A DNA stretch of 60,820 bases from CAZHTS01 sp964535315 (GTDB taxonomy: Bacteria > Chloroflexota > Anaerolineae > Anaerolineales > Anaerolineaceae): NCBI GenBank assembly GCA_964535315.1, contig CAZHTS010000022.1:1-60820 (forward strand), read 5' to 3'. Below are positions 32,327 to 40,023 of this stretch, one piece after another. Every line of letters starts with the position of its first letter. Position 1 is the stretch's first letter. The notes beneath the pieces are model-generated. The model was not told the origin of the DNA. It was given only the letters and a program-made list of their open reading frames with translations, and did no database searches. The position numbers and the translations under genes are program-made.

Positions 32327-33087
32327 GCTGTGGCTCGCGGGTCAGGAGATGTGGGCTGTTTTTGCAGCACGAAGTACCAGTGATTGGCCAGGCGGGGAAA
32401 TTTTTGACTGATGCGATAATCCAGGTCGGGGGTGGGTTGGGGGGCGTGCAGGATGCGATCCAGGAATTTGAGTTTGTGGATGCCGGGGATATATTTCCAC
32501 TGGTCGAGCAGCCCGGTGCAGTGGTTCTCCAGCACGCTCAGGCCCAACGCCGAGAAGATGGCCTGGATTTCGTCCAGGCGATAGTAATTCATGCCAAAGT
32601 GGCCCTGTTTGCGGTAGAAGCGCTCCCAGCGCCGGCGCGAGAGGTTGTGCCGTCCGGTGATATCGAGCACGGCGACCCCGCCCGGCTTGAGCAGGCGGGC
32701 GATCTCGGCGTACGCCAGTTCTACCTGGGGCACGACGGCCAGGGTGGCGAACGAGAAGATCAGGTCGAAGCTGGCGTCTTCAAAGCCCGGAGCGGTGGCG
32801 CTGCGTTCGTAGACGAAAAGGTTGCTCGCACCGGCTTTCTCGGCGTTGACGCGGCACTGCGCCACCATTTCGGGGCTGAGATCGATGGCGTGAATTTCTT
32901 TGACCTGCGGCGCCAGGGGAAGCGAAAACAGGCCGGTGGCGGCGCCGATATCCAGACAGACCGAATCGGGGCGGGCATATTTTTCCAGGATGCGCAGCTT
33001 GAAGTTCTGGCGAAAGCTGTTGTTGGCGCTGGCGGCGTAGCGGCCGGCGCGGTCATCCCATAAGTTTTTTATGGCAGAGTCGTCCAT
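32323..33087 (-). CDS. Class I SAM-dependent methyltransferase
   Basis: A 254-residue protein. Motif I is LDIGAATGLFSLPL (45-58). EIHAIDLSPEMVAQC gives the acidic residue for SAM, and FSFATLAVVPQVELAYAEIARLLKPGG is the later part of the fold. ATG at 33087-33085 is chosen because the longer in-frame stretch upstream overlaps the FemAB-like gene and has no domain content. It lies 28 bases after that gene in the same direction. The substrate is probably a sugar or a lipid-linked intermediate. Confidence 0.8.
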   Translation of the reverse strand: MDDSAIKNLWDDRAGRYAASANNSFRQNFKLRILEKYARPDSVCLDIGAATGLFSLPLAPQVKEIHAIDLSPEMVAQCRVNAEKAGASNLFVYERSATAPGFEDASFDLIFSFATLAVVPQVELAYAEIARLLKPGGVAVLDITGRHNLSRRRWERFYRKQGHFGMNYYRLDEIQAIFSALGLSVLENHCTGLLDQWKYIPGIHKLKFLDRILHAPQPTPDLDYRISQKFPRLANHWYFVLQKQPTSPDPRATA

Positions 33088-33115
33088 AGGCGGGCCTGTC
33101 CTGACAGAGAGTGCG

Positions 33116-34090
33116 TTAACGATGGATGGCGCGGTAAAAATACCACAGGGGCGAGAAGACCCTGCGCCCGATGATACCGTAATCTGCCAGATTTTGGGTG
33201 AATTTAAGCTTGAAACGGCGGATATTTTCCTGTTTGGCGTCGGCGGGCTGGCGGCTGACGCCGGCCAGGTCGTAGTAGCGGATGCCTTGTTCACGGAAGT
33301 GTTCGATTGCCCTGACCTTGATCAGGTCGTTGACCGGCAATTTGCGTTCGTGGAACAGCGGCGCTTCGGCCACGGCGATTTCGGTCATCAATTGATGGTA
33401 GGTGACCAGCCCCATGCCGGCCAGATACTCACCGCCCTGGTGCGCCAGGGCAAGATACATGCCGGTGTGGGGGCGGTTGAAGTATTGCAGGGTCTGGGCG
33501 TTGGGGTAGAACGGCGGGAGACGCAGGCCGCGCTGGCTGCGAAAATCGGTCAGCATGGCCAGGTAGGGCTCCAGGGCGGCCGGGTCGTTGGTGATGGTGA
33601 TCTCCACCCCGGCATCCTGGCATTTGCGCACGTTCTTGCGCACCGAGCGGTCGTAGGAGCGATTGAGCGTTTCGAGATCTTGCTGCAAATCGATGTAGGG
33701 CGTCTGGCCGAGAGAGTCGTAGTGGGTCGGGGGTGGATATTCCTGACCCGTATAAAACGCCGGCAGGCGGGCCGTTTCTACGGCTCGAATGCGGAGATGC
33801 TTGCGTAGATAGGGGATCAACAGAACAAGCATCTGATTGAGCGTCTGAGAATCTGGCTCACGGAGCACCGGCCCAAAAGACCAGGTGGCGGTTTTATTGC
33901 GGCTTACGCTGACGAGACAATGACCGATTGCCTGCCCGGCCTGTACAAAGGTGAAAGCGTGTACCTGGCTGCCCTGAGCCCGCAGATAATCGGCGTAGGC
34001 GCTCGCCTGTAGCGGGTTGGCAAAATGGCATCCCCCCAGCTGCTCGTCCCATTTCGTTGTGATTGGGTTTTCGTAAATTTCCAGGTTCAT
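33116..34090 (-). CDS. FemAB-like (GNAT-fold) aminoacyl or acyl transferase
   Basis: A 324-residue protein of the FemABX/double-GNAT type. Recognisable parts are ANPLQASAYADYLRAQGS near the start, DLETLNRSYDRSVRKNVRKCQDAG in the middle, the loop YLAGMGLVTYHQL, and GIRYYDLAGV near the end. FemAB enzymes add amino acids to lipid II; relatives in glycan clusters are thought to add an amino acid or acyl group to a sugar. It is the first gene of the minus operon and starts 15 bases after its TATAAT. Confidence 0.78.
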   Translation of the reverse strand: MNLEIYENPITTKWDEQLGGCHFANPLQASAYADYLRAQGSQVHAFTFVQAGQAIGHCLVSVSRNKTATWSFGPVLREPDSQTLNQMLVLLIPYLRKHLRIRAVETARLPAFYTGQEYPPPTHYDSLGQTPYIDLQQDLETLNRSYDRSVRKNVRKCQDAGVEITITNDPAALEPYLAMLTDFRSQRGLRLPPFYPNAQTLQYFNRPHTGMYLALAHQGGEYLAGMGLVTYHQLMTEIAVAEAPLFHERKLPVNDLIKVRAIEHFREQGIRYYDLAGVSRQPADAKQENIRRFKLKFTQNLADYGIIGRRVFSPLWYFYRAIHR

Positions 34091-34100
34091 TTTGTTTGAT

Positions 34101-34142
34101 CAGGTATTATAGCCGATCCAGTGGTTTTGGGTATAATACCTG
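34101..34142. promoter_or_regulatory. Divergent promoter pair inside an 11-bp inverted repeat
   Basis: CAGGTATTATA (34101-34111) and TATAATACCTG (34132-34142) are perfect inverted copies separated by 20 bases. Each arm contains a TATAAT: the minus -10 is at 34106-34111, 15 bases before the FemAB-like start. The plus -10 is at 34132-34137, about 23 bases before the start at 34161. Both promoters thus share the same -10 and downstream ACCTG. No -35 is clear. The symmetry could be recognised by one dimeric regulator. Confidence 0.6.
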
Positions 34143-34160
34143 CAAAGCAAAAGGAGCGTC

Positions 34161-35744
34161 ATGAAATTTCTTCATCGTTCACCCATTTATCCAATCTTGT
34201 TCGCTGCTTACCCTGTACTGGCGTTATTTGCAAATAATCTCGGCGAGATAGAGTTTCAGGTTATCTGGCGTCCATTGATCGCTTTTATCGGTTTAGGGGC
34301 GTTGATTTATGGGTTGTTGTATTTGCTTATAAGGAACTGGCCCAAGGCGGCGCTGGTCACGAGTTATTTATTGTTGTTGCTGTTCTCGTACGGGCACGTT
34401 TATTTGCTTTTGCGTGGCGTCACCATTGCCGGGATAGCCATTTATCGCCACCGGGTGTTGGCAGTTCTATATCTGCTGGTATTGATAGCCGGTCTGTGGT
34501 TCATTTTAAAGCGAATTCGCCCTTCGGAATTTGTTTCCTCTTTGTTGACGGTGATGGTGATGGGGCTGCTGATTTTCCCGGTCGCGCAAACGATCCTGTA
34601 TCTGTTTCGCAGCCAGGCCCCAGCCGTTCAGCCGCAGGCGGCAGTACAGGCGCCCTTGCAACCGGTCGATCCTGAGGAATTGCCGGATATTTACTATATC
34701 ATTCTGGATACGTATGCGCGCGCAGATATCTTGCAGTCGAAGTTTGGGTTTGACAACCGGCCTTTCCTGGAGGGATTGGAGCAGGCTGGATTTTATGTCG
34801 CCGATTGCAGTCTGAGCAATTATTCACAGACCCGGTTATCGCTGGCTTCGTCGCTGAACATCGATTACCTGGAAAATTTAGGGATTCAAGCCAATAGTTC
34901 CAATATCGCGCCTATTCCCGCCCTGATCAAACATAGTTTTGTGCGCCAGCAGCTGGAGGCGATCGGTTACCGTACGATTGCGTTTGAGACCGGCTATGAT
35001 TTTACCCAGCTGAGCGATGCGTCTGAATACCTTGTCCCCCCTGGGGTTTCTGTGCTGCGCGGGTTGACCCCTTTTGAGGCCATGCTCGTTCAAGACACGG
35101 CGCTCACCTTAATTAATATCGGGAATTCAAAGTTTTTCATCGATACGGTCGATGGGATTCATACCCCGTTCGGGCAATACATCCGGCGCCAGCGGTTTGT
35201 TCTGGATGAACTGGAGCGTTTGCCGGCTGAACCGGGACCCAAGTTTGTCTTTGTCCACATCATCGTTCCACATGAGCCGTATGTCTTTTTGCCGGATGGC
35301 ACAATCTCGAACGCCAAGGGCGCATCTGGTAATGGAAAAGATTTGAAGGATTTGAGCTATCTCAGACAGGGGTATGTGTCTCAGGTACAGTTTATCAATA
35401 ACCGCATGCTGCCCATCGTGCGCGCCATCCAGTCCAATTCCAAACGCCCGCCCATCATAGTAATCCAGGGAGATCATGGCATTGTCCCGCCGGCAGAGGA
35501 GCCGGAAGAGATTCGGGTGGCGCTTTATTTACAGCCGCACATCTTAAATGCATACTATTTACCCGGTGTGGACTACGACAAGAACCTGTATGCTTCAATC
35601 AGCCCGGTAAATACTTTTCGACTGATTTTCAATCGCTACTTCGGCGGCAGTTATCCCATGTTAGCGGATCACAGCTTTTTCTCTACGGTAGACGATTTGT
35701 TATCGTTTCGCGATTTTCCTGAAGATCAGCCTCACTGCAAGTAG
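34161..35744 (+). CDS. Membrane protein with alkaline-phosphatase/sulfatase-fold domain (phospho- or sulfo-transferase-like)
   Basis: A 527-residue protein. The first 170 residues hold about five membrane spans; the rest is an outer catalytic domain of the alkaline phosphatase superfamily. Metal-site signs are DIYYIILDTYARAD (176-189), the presumed nucleophile Thr224 in NYSQTRLSLASS, VHIIVPHEPYVF, and QGDHG with D438/H439. Family members transfer phosphoethanolamine or phosphoglycerol, or hydrolyse sulfates and phosphates. The exact activity is open. AAAGGAG lies just before ATG 34161. Its base composition is visibly less G+C-rich than the neighbours, which may indicate transfer. Confidence 0.78.
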   Translation: MKFLHRSPIYPILFAAYPVLALFANNLGEIEFQVIWRPLIAFIGLGALIYGLLYLLIRNWPKAALVTSYLLLLLFSYGHVYLLLRGVTIAGIAIYRHRVLAVLYLLVLIAGLWFILKRIRPSEFVSSLLTVMVMGLLIFPVAQTILYLFRSQAPAVQPQAAVQAPLQPVDPEELPDIYYIILDTYARADILQSKFGFDNRPFLEGLEQAGFYVADCSLSNYSQTRLSLASSLNIDYLENLGIQANSSNIAPIPALIKHSFVRQQLEAIGYRTIAFETGYDFTQLSDASEYLVPPGVSVLRGLTPFEAMLVQDTALTLINIGNSKFFIDTVDGIHTPFGQYIRRQRFVLDELERLPAEPGPKFVFVHIIVPHEPYVFLPDGTISNAKGASGNGKDLKDLSYLRQGYVSQVQFINNRMLPIVRAIQSNSKRPPIIVIQGDHGIVPPAEEPEEIRVALYLQPHILNAYYLPGVDYDKNLYASISPVNTFRLIFNRYFGGSYPMLADHSFFSTVDDLLSFRDFPEDQPHCK

Positions 35745-35928
35745 ACCAGCCGGCGTAGATGTATCTTCTTGTAGCGCCGAAGTAGAAAGTCGGTCCTTGT
35801 ACCCTCACCTGGATGAGCGTCTGAAAGCAAACGTTTCTGGACGTGGTTGCCGGGTGGGGAATGTGCTCCTCGATGCAGCCAGCAAAACTGGCGGTGTTAT
35901 AATCAGCCTACATTTTTAGGAGCGGTGA
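35745..35928. other. Intergenic region with an inverted repeat and the MBOAT promoter
   Basis: This 184-base gap holds no convincing open frame. A short hairpin GCCAG-CAAAA-CTGGC lies at 35878-35892, five bases upstream of a TATAAT. No Rfam class was recognised. The AAGTAGAAAGTC and CTGGATGAGCG stretches have no recognised match. Confidence 0.4.
35898..35903 (+). promoter_or_regulatory. Extended -10 promoter of the MBOAT operon
   Basis: TGTTATAAT at 35895-35903 is a perfect extended -10, about 25 bases before ATG 35929, with AGGAGCGG as the ribosome site between. A GCCAG/CTGGC inverted repeat sits just upstream at 35878-35892. This promoter probably drives the long plus-strand run that follows. 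Confidence 0.6.
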
Positions 35929-37368
35929 ATGGAAATTCTATCCGGGCAATTTGCGCTGTTTGTAGGGGTCGTTTTGGCCGTGTATTACATATTATCCCTG
36001 CGCGCCCAGAATGTATGGCTGCTGCTGGCATCCTATGTGTTTTACGTGATGCTGGATTGGCGTTTTGCACTGGTATTGTTGTGCGTGACGGCGCTGAGTT
36101 TCTGGTGGGCCAAATGGCTGGATCAATCTCAGAAACATCGTACGCTGCTTTTGTGGGGCGGAATTGGGGTGGCCCTGGTTTTATTTGCCGGCTACAAATC
36201 TCTGGATAGCAGCTACGTCGTTCCACACGTTGAACGTGTTCTCGGTGGGTGGATTTCTCCCGAAACCATTTTCCGGGCCCTGATTTTGCCGGTGGGCTTT
36301 TCCTTTTATATTTTGCAGGTCATCTCTTATCTGGTCGATGTGTATCAAAAACGTCTGGCGCCCTGCGAAGATTTTATCGATTTTGCTCTGTACCTGGCCT
36401 ATTTTCCGAAGTTGATTTCTGGCCCCATCGAACGGGCGCGCGCCTTCTTACCCATCTTGCAGCGCCAGCGCATGGTTACCAACGAGACGCTGGCAAGGGC
36501 TTTTACCCTGTTGCTAACAGGGCTGGTACGCAAGATCGTTTTGGCGGACGTGCTGTTCAGTCTGCTCCCCAAGGATTTTTTTGGCAACGGCGATTTATCT
36601 TTGGGGGTGCGCTGGGCCGGGTTATTGACCTATGCCTTTTACCTGTACAACGACTTTGCCGCATATACCAGCCTGGTGCGCGGGGTAAGCCTGTTGTTTG
36701 GTATTGAACTTTCAAATAATTTCCAACAGCCTTACTTTGCTCGCGGTTTCAGCGATTTTTGGAACCGCTGGCATATCAGCCTGTCGAGCTGGCTGCGTGA
36801 TTACATCTTTTTCCCGCTCAGCCGTGCGCTGCTGCGGGCCAACCAGGGGAAACAGAACTGGCTGACTGTGGCGCTCCCGCCGCTGATCACGATGGTTGTC
36901 AGCGGTCTGTGGCACGGTTTTTATCCGGCGATGGTTTTGTGGGGCGCTTTGCACGGTATTTATCAGGCAGGCGAACGTATGTTACAACTGCGCTGGCCGC
37001 GTTTACGCCCGCAGGAGCAACCCGGTTGGCTGCGGGCGATTTCCGCGCCGCTGACCTTTCTGCTGGTCGTGTTGGCCTGGGTGCCTTTTGGTTCGCTGGC
37101 CTTGCGCGATACTTTTGTTTTCTGGAAAGGATTGTTGATTGCAGGATCGACGGTTGTTGATTTCAAATTTGGAGTCATGGCGGTGACCATTTTGTTATCG
37201 CTCGGGCTGGATGGAATATTGGAGTATGGGCGTGGGGAGCAGATTTTCACCCGTTGGCGTACAACGACCCAGTCCGCAATGATTGTACTTGCCGTGCTGT
37301 TGATCGTCTTTGTGCACTTTTGGAATGTGGCCCCGGCGGCCGCAGTATTTGTTTATCAGGGATTTTAA
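35929..37368 (+). CDS. MBOAT family O-acyltransferase (AlgI-like)
   Basis: O-acetylates glycans by passing acyl groups across the membrane. It has 479 residues and about ten hydrophobic spans. The family histidines are seen as H282 in FWNRWHISLSSWLRD and H329 in GLWHGFYP. FPKLISGPIERA and LYLYND-like stretches match AlgI/DltB. AlgJ- or DltD-type partners are not in the window, but the neighbouring alkaline-phosphatase-fold protein may act with it. AGGAGCGG (35919-35926) sets the start. The composition is less G+C-rich than the bulk of the window. Confidence 0.93.
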   Translation: MEILSGQFALFVGVVLAVYYILSLRAQNVWLLLASYVFYVMLDWRFALVLLCVTALSFWWAKWLDQSQKHRTLLLWGGIGVALVLFAGYKSLDSSYVVPHVERVLGGWISPETIFRALILPVGFSFYILQVISYLVDVYQKRLAPCEDFIDFALYLAYFPKLISGPIERARAFLPILQRQRMVTNETLARAFTLLLTGLVRKIVLADVLFSLLPKDFFGNGDLSLGVRWAGLLTYAFYLYNDFAAYTSLVRGVSLLFGIELSNNFQQPYFARGFSDFWNRWHISLSSWLRDYIFFPLSRALLRANQGKQNWLTVALPPLITMVVSGLWHGFYPAMVLWGALHGIYQAGERMLQLRWPRLRPQEQPGWLRAISAPLTFLLVVLAWVPFGSLALRDTFVFWKGLLIAGSTVVDFKFGVMAVTILLSLGLDGILEYGRGEQIFTRWRTTTQSAMIVLAVLLIVFVHFWNVAPAAAVFVYQGF

Positions 37369-37373
37369 CTGCC

Positions 37374-38507
37374 ATGCGCGTCGCTCTTTTGATCCGTTCG
37401 CTTAACCTGGGGGGGGCAGAGCGCCAGTTATCGGAACTGGCCAGGGGGTTGCTCGCCCGGGGGTTCGACGTGTCCGTGTTTTGTTTTTACGGACGGGGGA
37501 AACTTCGAGAAGAATTGAGCCAGGCAGGGGTACGCGTTGTGGATTTGGAGAAGCGCGGTCGTTGGGACGTGGTTGGTTTCTGGGGACGTTTGCTGGCGCA
37601 AATGCGCTCCTTTCGCCCCGATGTTTTGGTGGGGTATCTGGCGATTTCAAATATTCTGGCCGTACTGCTTAAGGCGTGGCTGCCGGGTTTGAAGGTAATC
37701 TACAGCATGCGCTCTTCTTTGCGGGACGTGAGCCGGTATGATTGGGTATGGCGTTTCAGCCTGTGGCTGGAGGCGCGCTGCGCCCAATACGCCGACCAGA
37801 TCATCGTGAATTCGGAGGCCGGGCGCGTTTATTTGCGCCAGCGGGGGTTCCCGATGGAGCGGGTTCAGATGATCCCCAATGGGATTGCGGTTGACCGTTT
37901 CATGCCCGACCGTATTCTGGGCGAGGCATTGCGCGCCGAATGGGGCGTCCCGCCGGAGGGGCAGTTGGTGGGGTTGGTCGGCCGCCTGGATGTGGTCAAA
38001 GGCCATGCGCTCTTTTTGCAGGCAGCCCAGCAACTGCTGCGGCGCTTTCCAAATGCGTATTTTGTGTGTGTCGGCGCCGGCCCGGATGTTTATCGCCAGG
38101 AGATGCTTGCCCTGAGCCGTCAATTGGGACTGGACGGGCGGGTGGTGTGGCCGGGGGTTTACAGCGAGATGCGGGGCGTATATAATGCGCTGGATATCTG
38201 TTGTTCGGCTTCGATTACAGAGGGTTTTCCCAACGTAATCGGCGAGGCGATGGCGTGCGGCCTGCCCTGTGTGGTAACCGACGTGGGCGACAGTGCGGTG
38301 ATTGTCGGCGAGACCGGACGGGTGGTGCCGCCTCAGGATCCAACCGCATTGGCTGCGGCTCTGACCGATTTATTGTCGATGTCCCCAGACCAGCGTCTTG
38401 CGTTGGGCCATCAGGCCCGGCAGCGAATTTTAGATTGTTTTGCTGGCGAGCAGATGATTGACCGGACAATAGAAATTCTGTTACGTACGGCTGCCCGTCA
38501 TGGATGA
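37374..38507 (+). CDS. Glycosyltransferase, GT4 family
   Basis: A 377-residue GT-B fold transferase. The N-terminus reads LLIRSLNLGGAERQLSEL, the classic GG loop. The donor domain has VGLVGRLDVVKGHALFL and SITEGFPNVIGEAMACGLP, with two conserved Glu residues. ATG 37374 lies five bases after the MBOAT stop; the longer in-frame start at 37254 lies inside that gene and is rejected. Sequence style is close to the GT4 at 46695 (GLGTGGAEMMLFKLL, IGEAMACGVPCVVTDVGDSA). Confidence 0.92.
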   Translation: MRVALLIRSLNLGGAERQLSELARGLLARGFDVSVFCFYGRGKLREELSQAGVRVVDLEKRGRWDVVGFWGRLLAQMRSFRPDVLVGYLAISNILAVLLKAWLPGLKVIYSMRSSLRDVSRYDWVWRFSLWLEARCAQYADQIIVNSEAGRVYLRQRGFPMERVQMIPNGIAVDRFMPDRILGEALRAEWGVPPEGQLVGLVGRLDVVKGHALFLQAAQQLLRRFPNAYFVCVGAGPDVYRQEMLALSRQLGLDGRVVWPGVYSEMRGVYNALDICCSASITEGFPNVIGEAMACGLPCVVTDVGDSAVIVGETGRVVPPQDPTALAAALTDLLSMSPDQRLALGHQARQRILDCFAGEQMIDRTIEILLRTAARHG

Positions 38508-38553
38508 TGTGGCCTCCTTTTGTAAAAAATTTAAAGAAAACAGGTAAGCAGGC

Positions 38554-40014
38554 ATGATTTTTCAGCAGACTGATTCGTGTTGTGACGGCGATGCTTTTGA
38601 GACCTACCAGCGCGCTCGCCGGGAGCATTGGGATACCACCGCTTGTTTTATGGATCATTGGAAGGGGTGGGGGGGCTTTTATCATCGCCAACTGGCCAAA
38701 TTGTATCGCTTCCTGGTTCCCGGCGGCTTACGGGTGTTGGAAGTTGGCTGTGCACAGGGCGACCTGCTGGCTGCCTTACAACCTTCGTTTGGGGTTGGGG
38801 TCGATTTCTCAGGCCAGATGCTGCGGCGCGCCCGCAGCAAGCACCCCGAGCTGCATTTCATCCAGGCCGATGCCTGTTCGCTTCCTCTGAAGGGCGAGTT
38901 TGACGTTATTATCCTTTCGGATTTGTTGAACGATTTATGGGATGTGCAGGCGGTCTTCGAGCAATTGCGCAAGGTATGCACGCCGCGCACCCGCTTGATT
39001 TTGAATAATTACAGCCGTTTATGGGAGGCGCCGCTGGCGGCGGCCGAGGCGCTCAAGCTGGCCAAGCCGACGTTGTACCAGAACTGGCTGACGGTGGATG
39101 ATGTGCAAAATCTGCTCAATCTGGCAGATTTTGAAATGATCCGCACCTGGCCGGATATTGCCTGGGTGCTGCCGACGCCGTTGATCGATACGCTGTTCAA
39201 TCGTTTCCTGGTGAAATTGTGGCCGTTTAAGGCGTTTGCACTGACCAATTTTATCGTGGCGCGGCCGTGTCCACACCCAACCGAAGGCGCATTACCCGTG
39301 GTCTCGGTGGTGGTGCCGGCGCGCAACGAGGCCGGGAACATTCCGCATATTCTCGAACGCACCCCGGAAATGGGGGCCGGCACCGAGATCATCTTTGTCG
39401 AGGGCCATTCGCAGGATAATACCTGGGAAACCATCCAGCAGGTGGTGGCAGATCATCCCGAGCGGCGCTGCCAGATGATGCAGCAGACCGGGCGCGGCAA
39501 GGGCGACGCGGTGCGCATGGGGTTTGCGCACGCCAGCGGGGATGTGTTGATGATCCTGGATGCGGATATGACCGTTCCGCCCGAAGATTTACCCCGCTTT
39601 TATGAGGCTTTGCGCCAGGGTAAGGGTGATTTTATCAACGGCGTGCGCCTGGTGTACCCGATGGAAGAACAGGCCATGCGCTTTTTCAATCTGCTGGGCA
39701 ACAAGTTCTTCAGCCTGGCTTTTTCGTGGCTGCTCGGGCAGCCGGTCAAAGACTCGTTGTGCGGTACCAAGGTCTTGTGGCGCAGCGATTACGAACACGT
39801 GGTGGCCAACCGTTCTTATTTTGGCGACTTCGACCCCTTTGGCGACTTTGATCTGTTGTTCGGGGCGGCGCGGCTGACGCTCAAGATCGTGGATTTGCCC
39901 ATCCGCTACCGTGAACGTGTGTACGGCACCACCAACATCGAGCGCTGGAAGCACGGCTGGATGTTGCTCAAGATGGTATCCTTTGCGGCGGGGCGCATCA
40001 AGTTTGTTGGATGA
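38554..40014 (+). CDS. Fused SAM methyltransferase and GT2 glycosyltransferase
   Basis: A 486-residue two-domain protein. Residues 1-240 are a class I methyltransferase: EVGCAQGD (63-70), VGVDFSGQMLRRA and DVIILSDLLNDLWD. Residues 250-486 are a GT-A glycosyltransferase: VSVVVPARNEAGNI starting near 250, LDADMTVPPED with D336/D338, and VKDSLCGTKVLWR. The GT2 half resembles polyprenyl-phosphate glycosyltransferases but lacks C-terminal spans. The frame is continuous with no sign of a frameshift, so this is a real fusion. It may link methylation and transfer of one sugar. Confidence 0.85.
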   Translation: MIFQQTDSCCDGDAFETYQRARREHWDTTACFMDHWKGWGGFYHRQLAKLYRFLVPGGLRVLEVGCAQGDLLAALQPSFGVGVDFSGQMLRRARSKHPELHFIQADACSLPLKGEFDVIILSDLLNDLWDVQAVFEQLRKVCTPRTRLILNNYSRLWEAPLAAAEALKLAKPTLYQNWLTVDDVQNLLNLADFEMIRTWPDIAWVLPTPLIDTLFNRFLVKLWPFKAFALTNFIVARPCPHPTEGALPVVSVVVPARNEAGNIPHILERTPEMGAGTEIIFVEGHSQDNTWETIQQVVADHPERRCQMMQQTGRGKGDAVRMGFAHASGDVLMILDADMTVPPEDLPRFYEALRQGKGDFINGVRLVYPMEEQAMRFFNLLGNKFFSLAFSWLLGQPVKDSLCGTKVLWRSDYEHVVANRSYFGDFDPFGDFDLLFGAARLTLKIVDLPIRYRERVYGTTNIERWKHGWMLLKMVSFAAGRIKFVG

Positions 40015-40023
40015 GGCCCGCGA

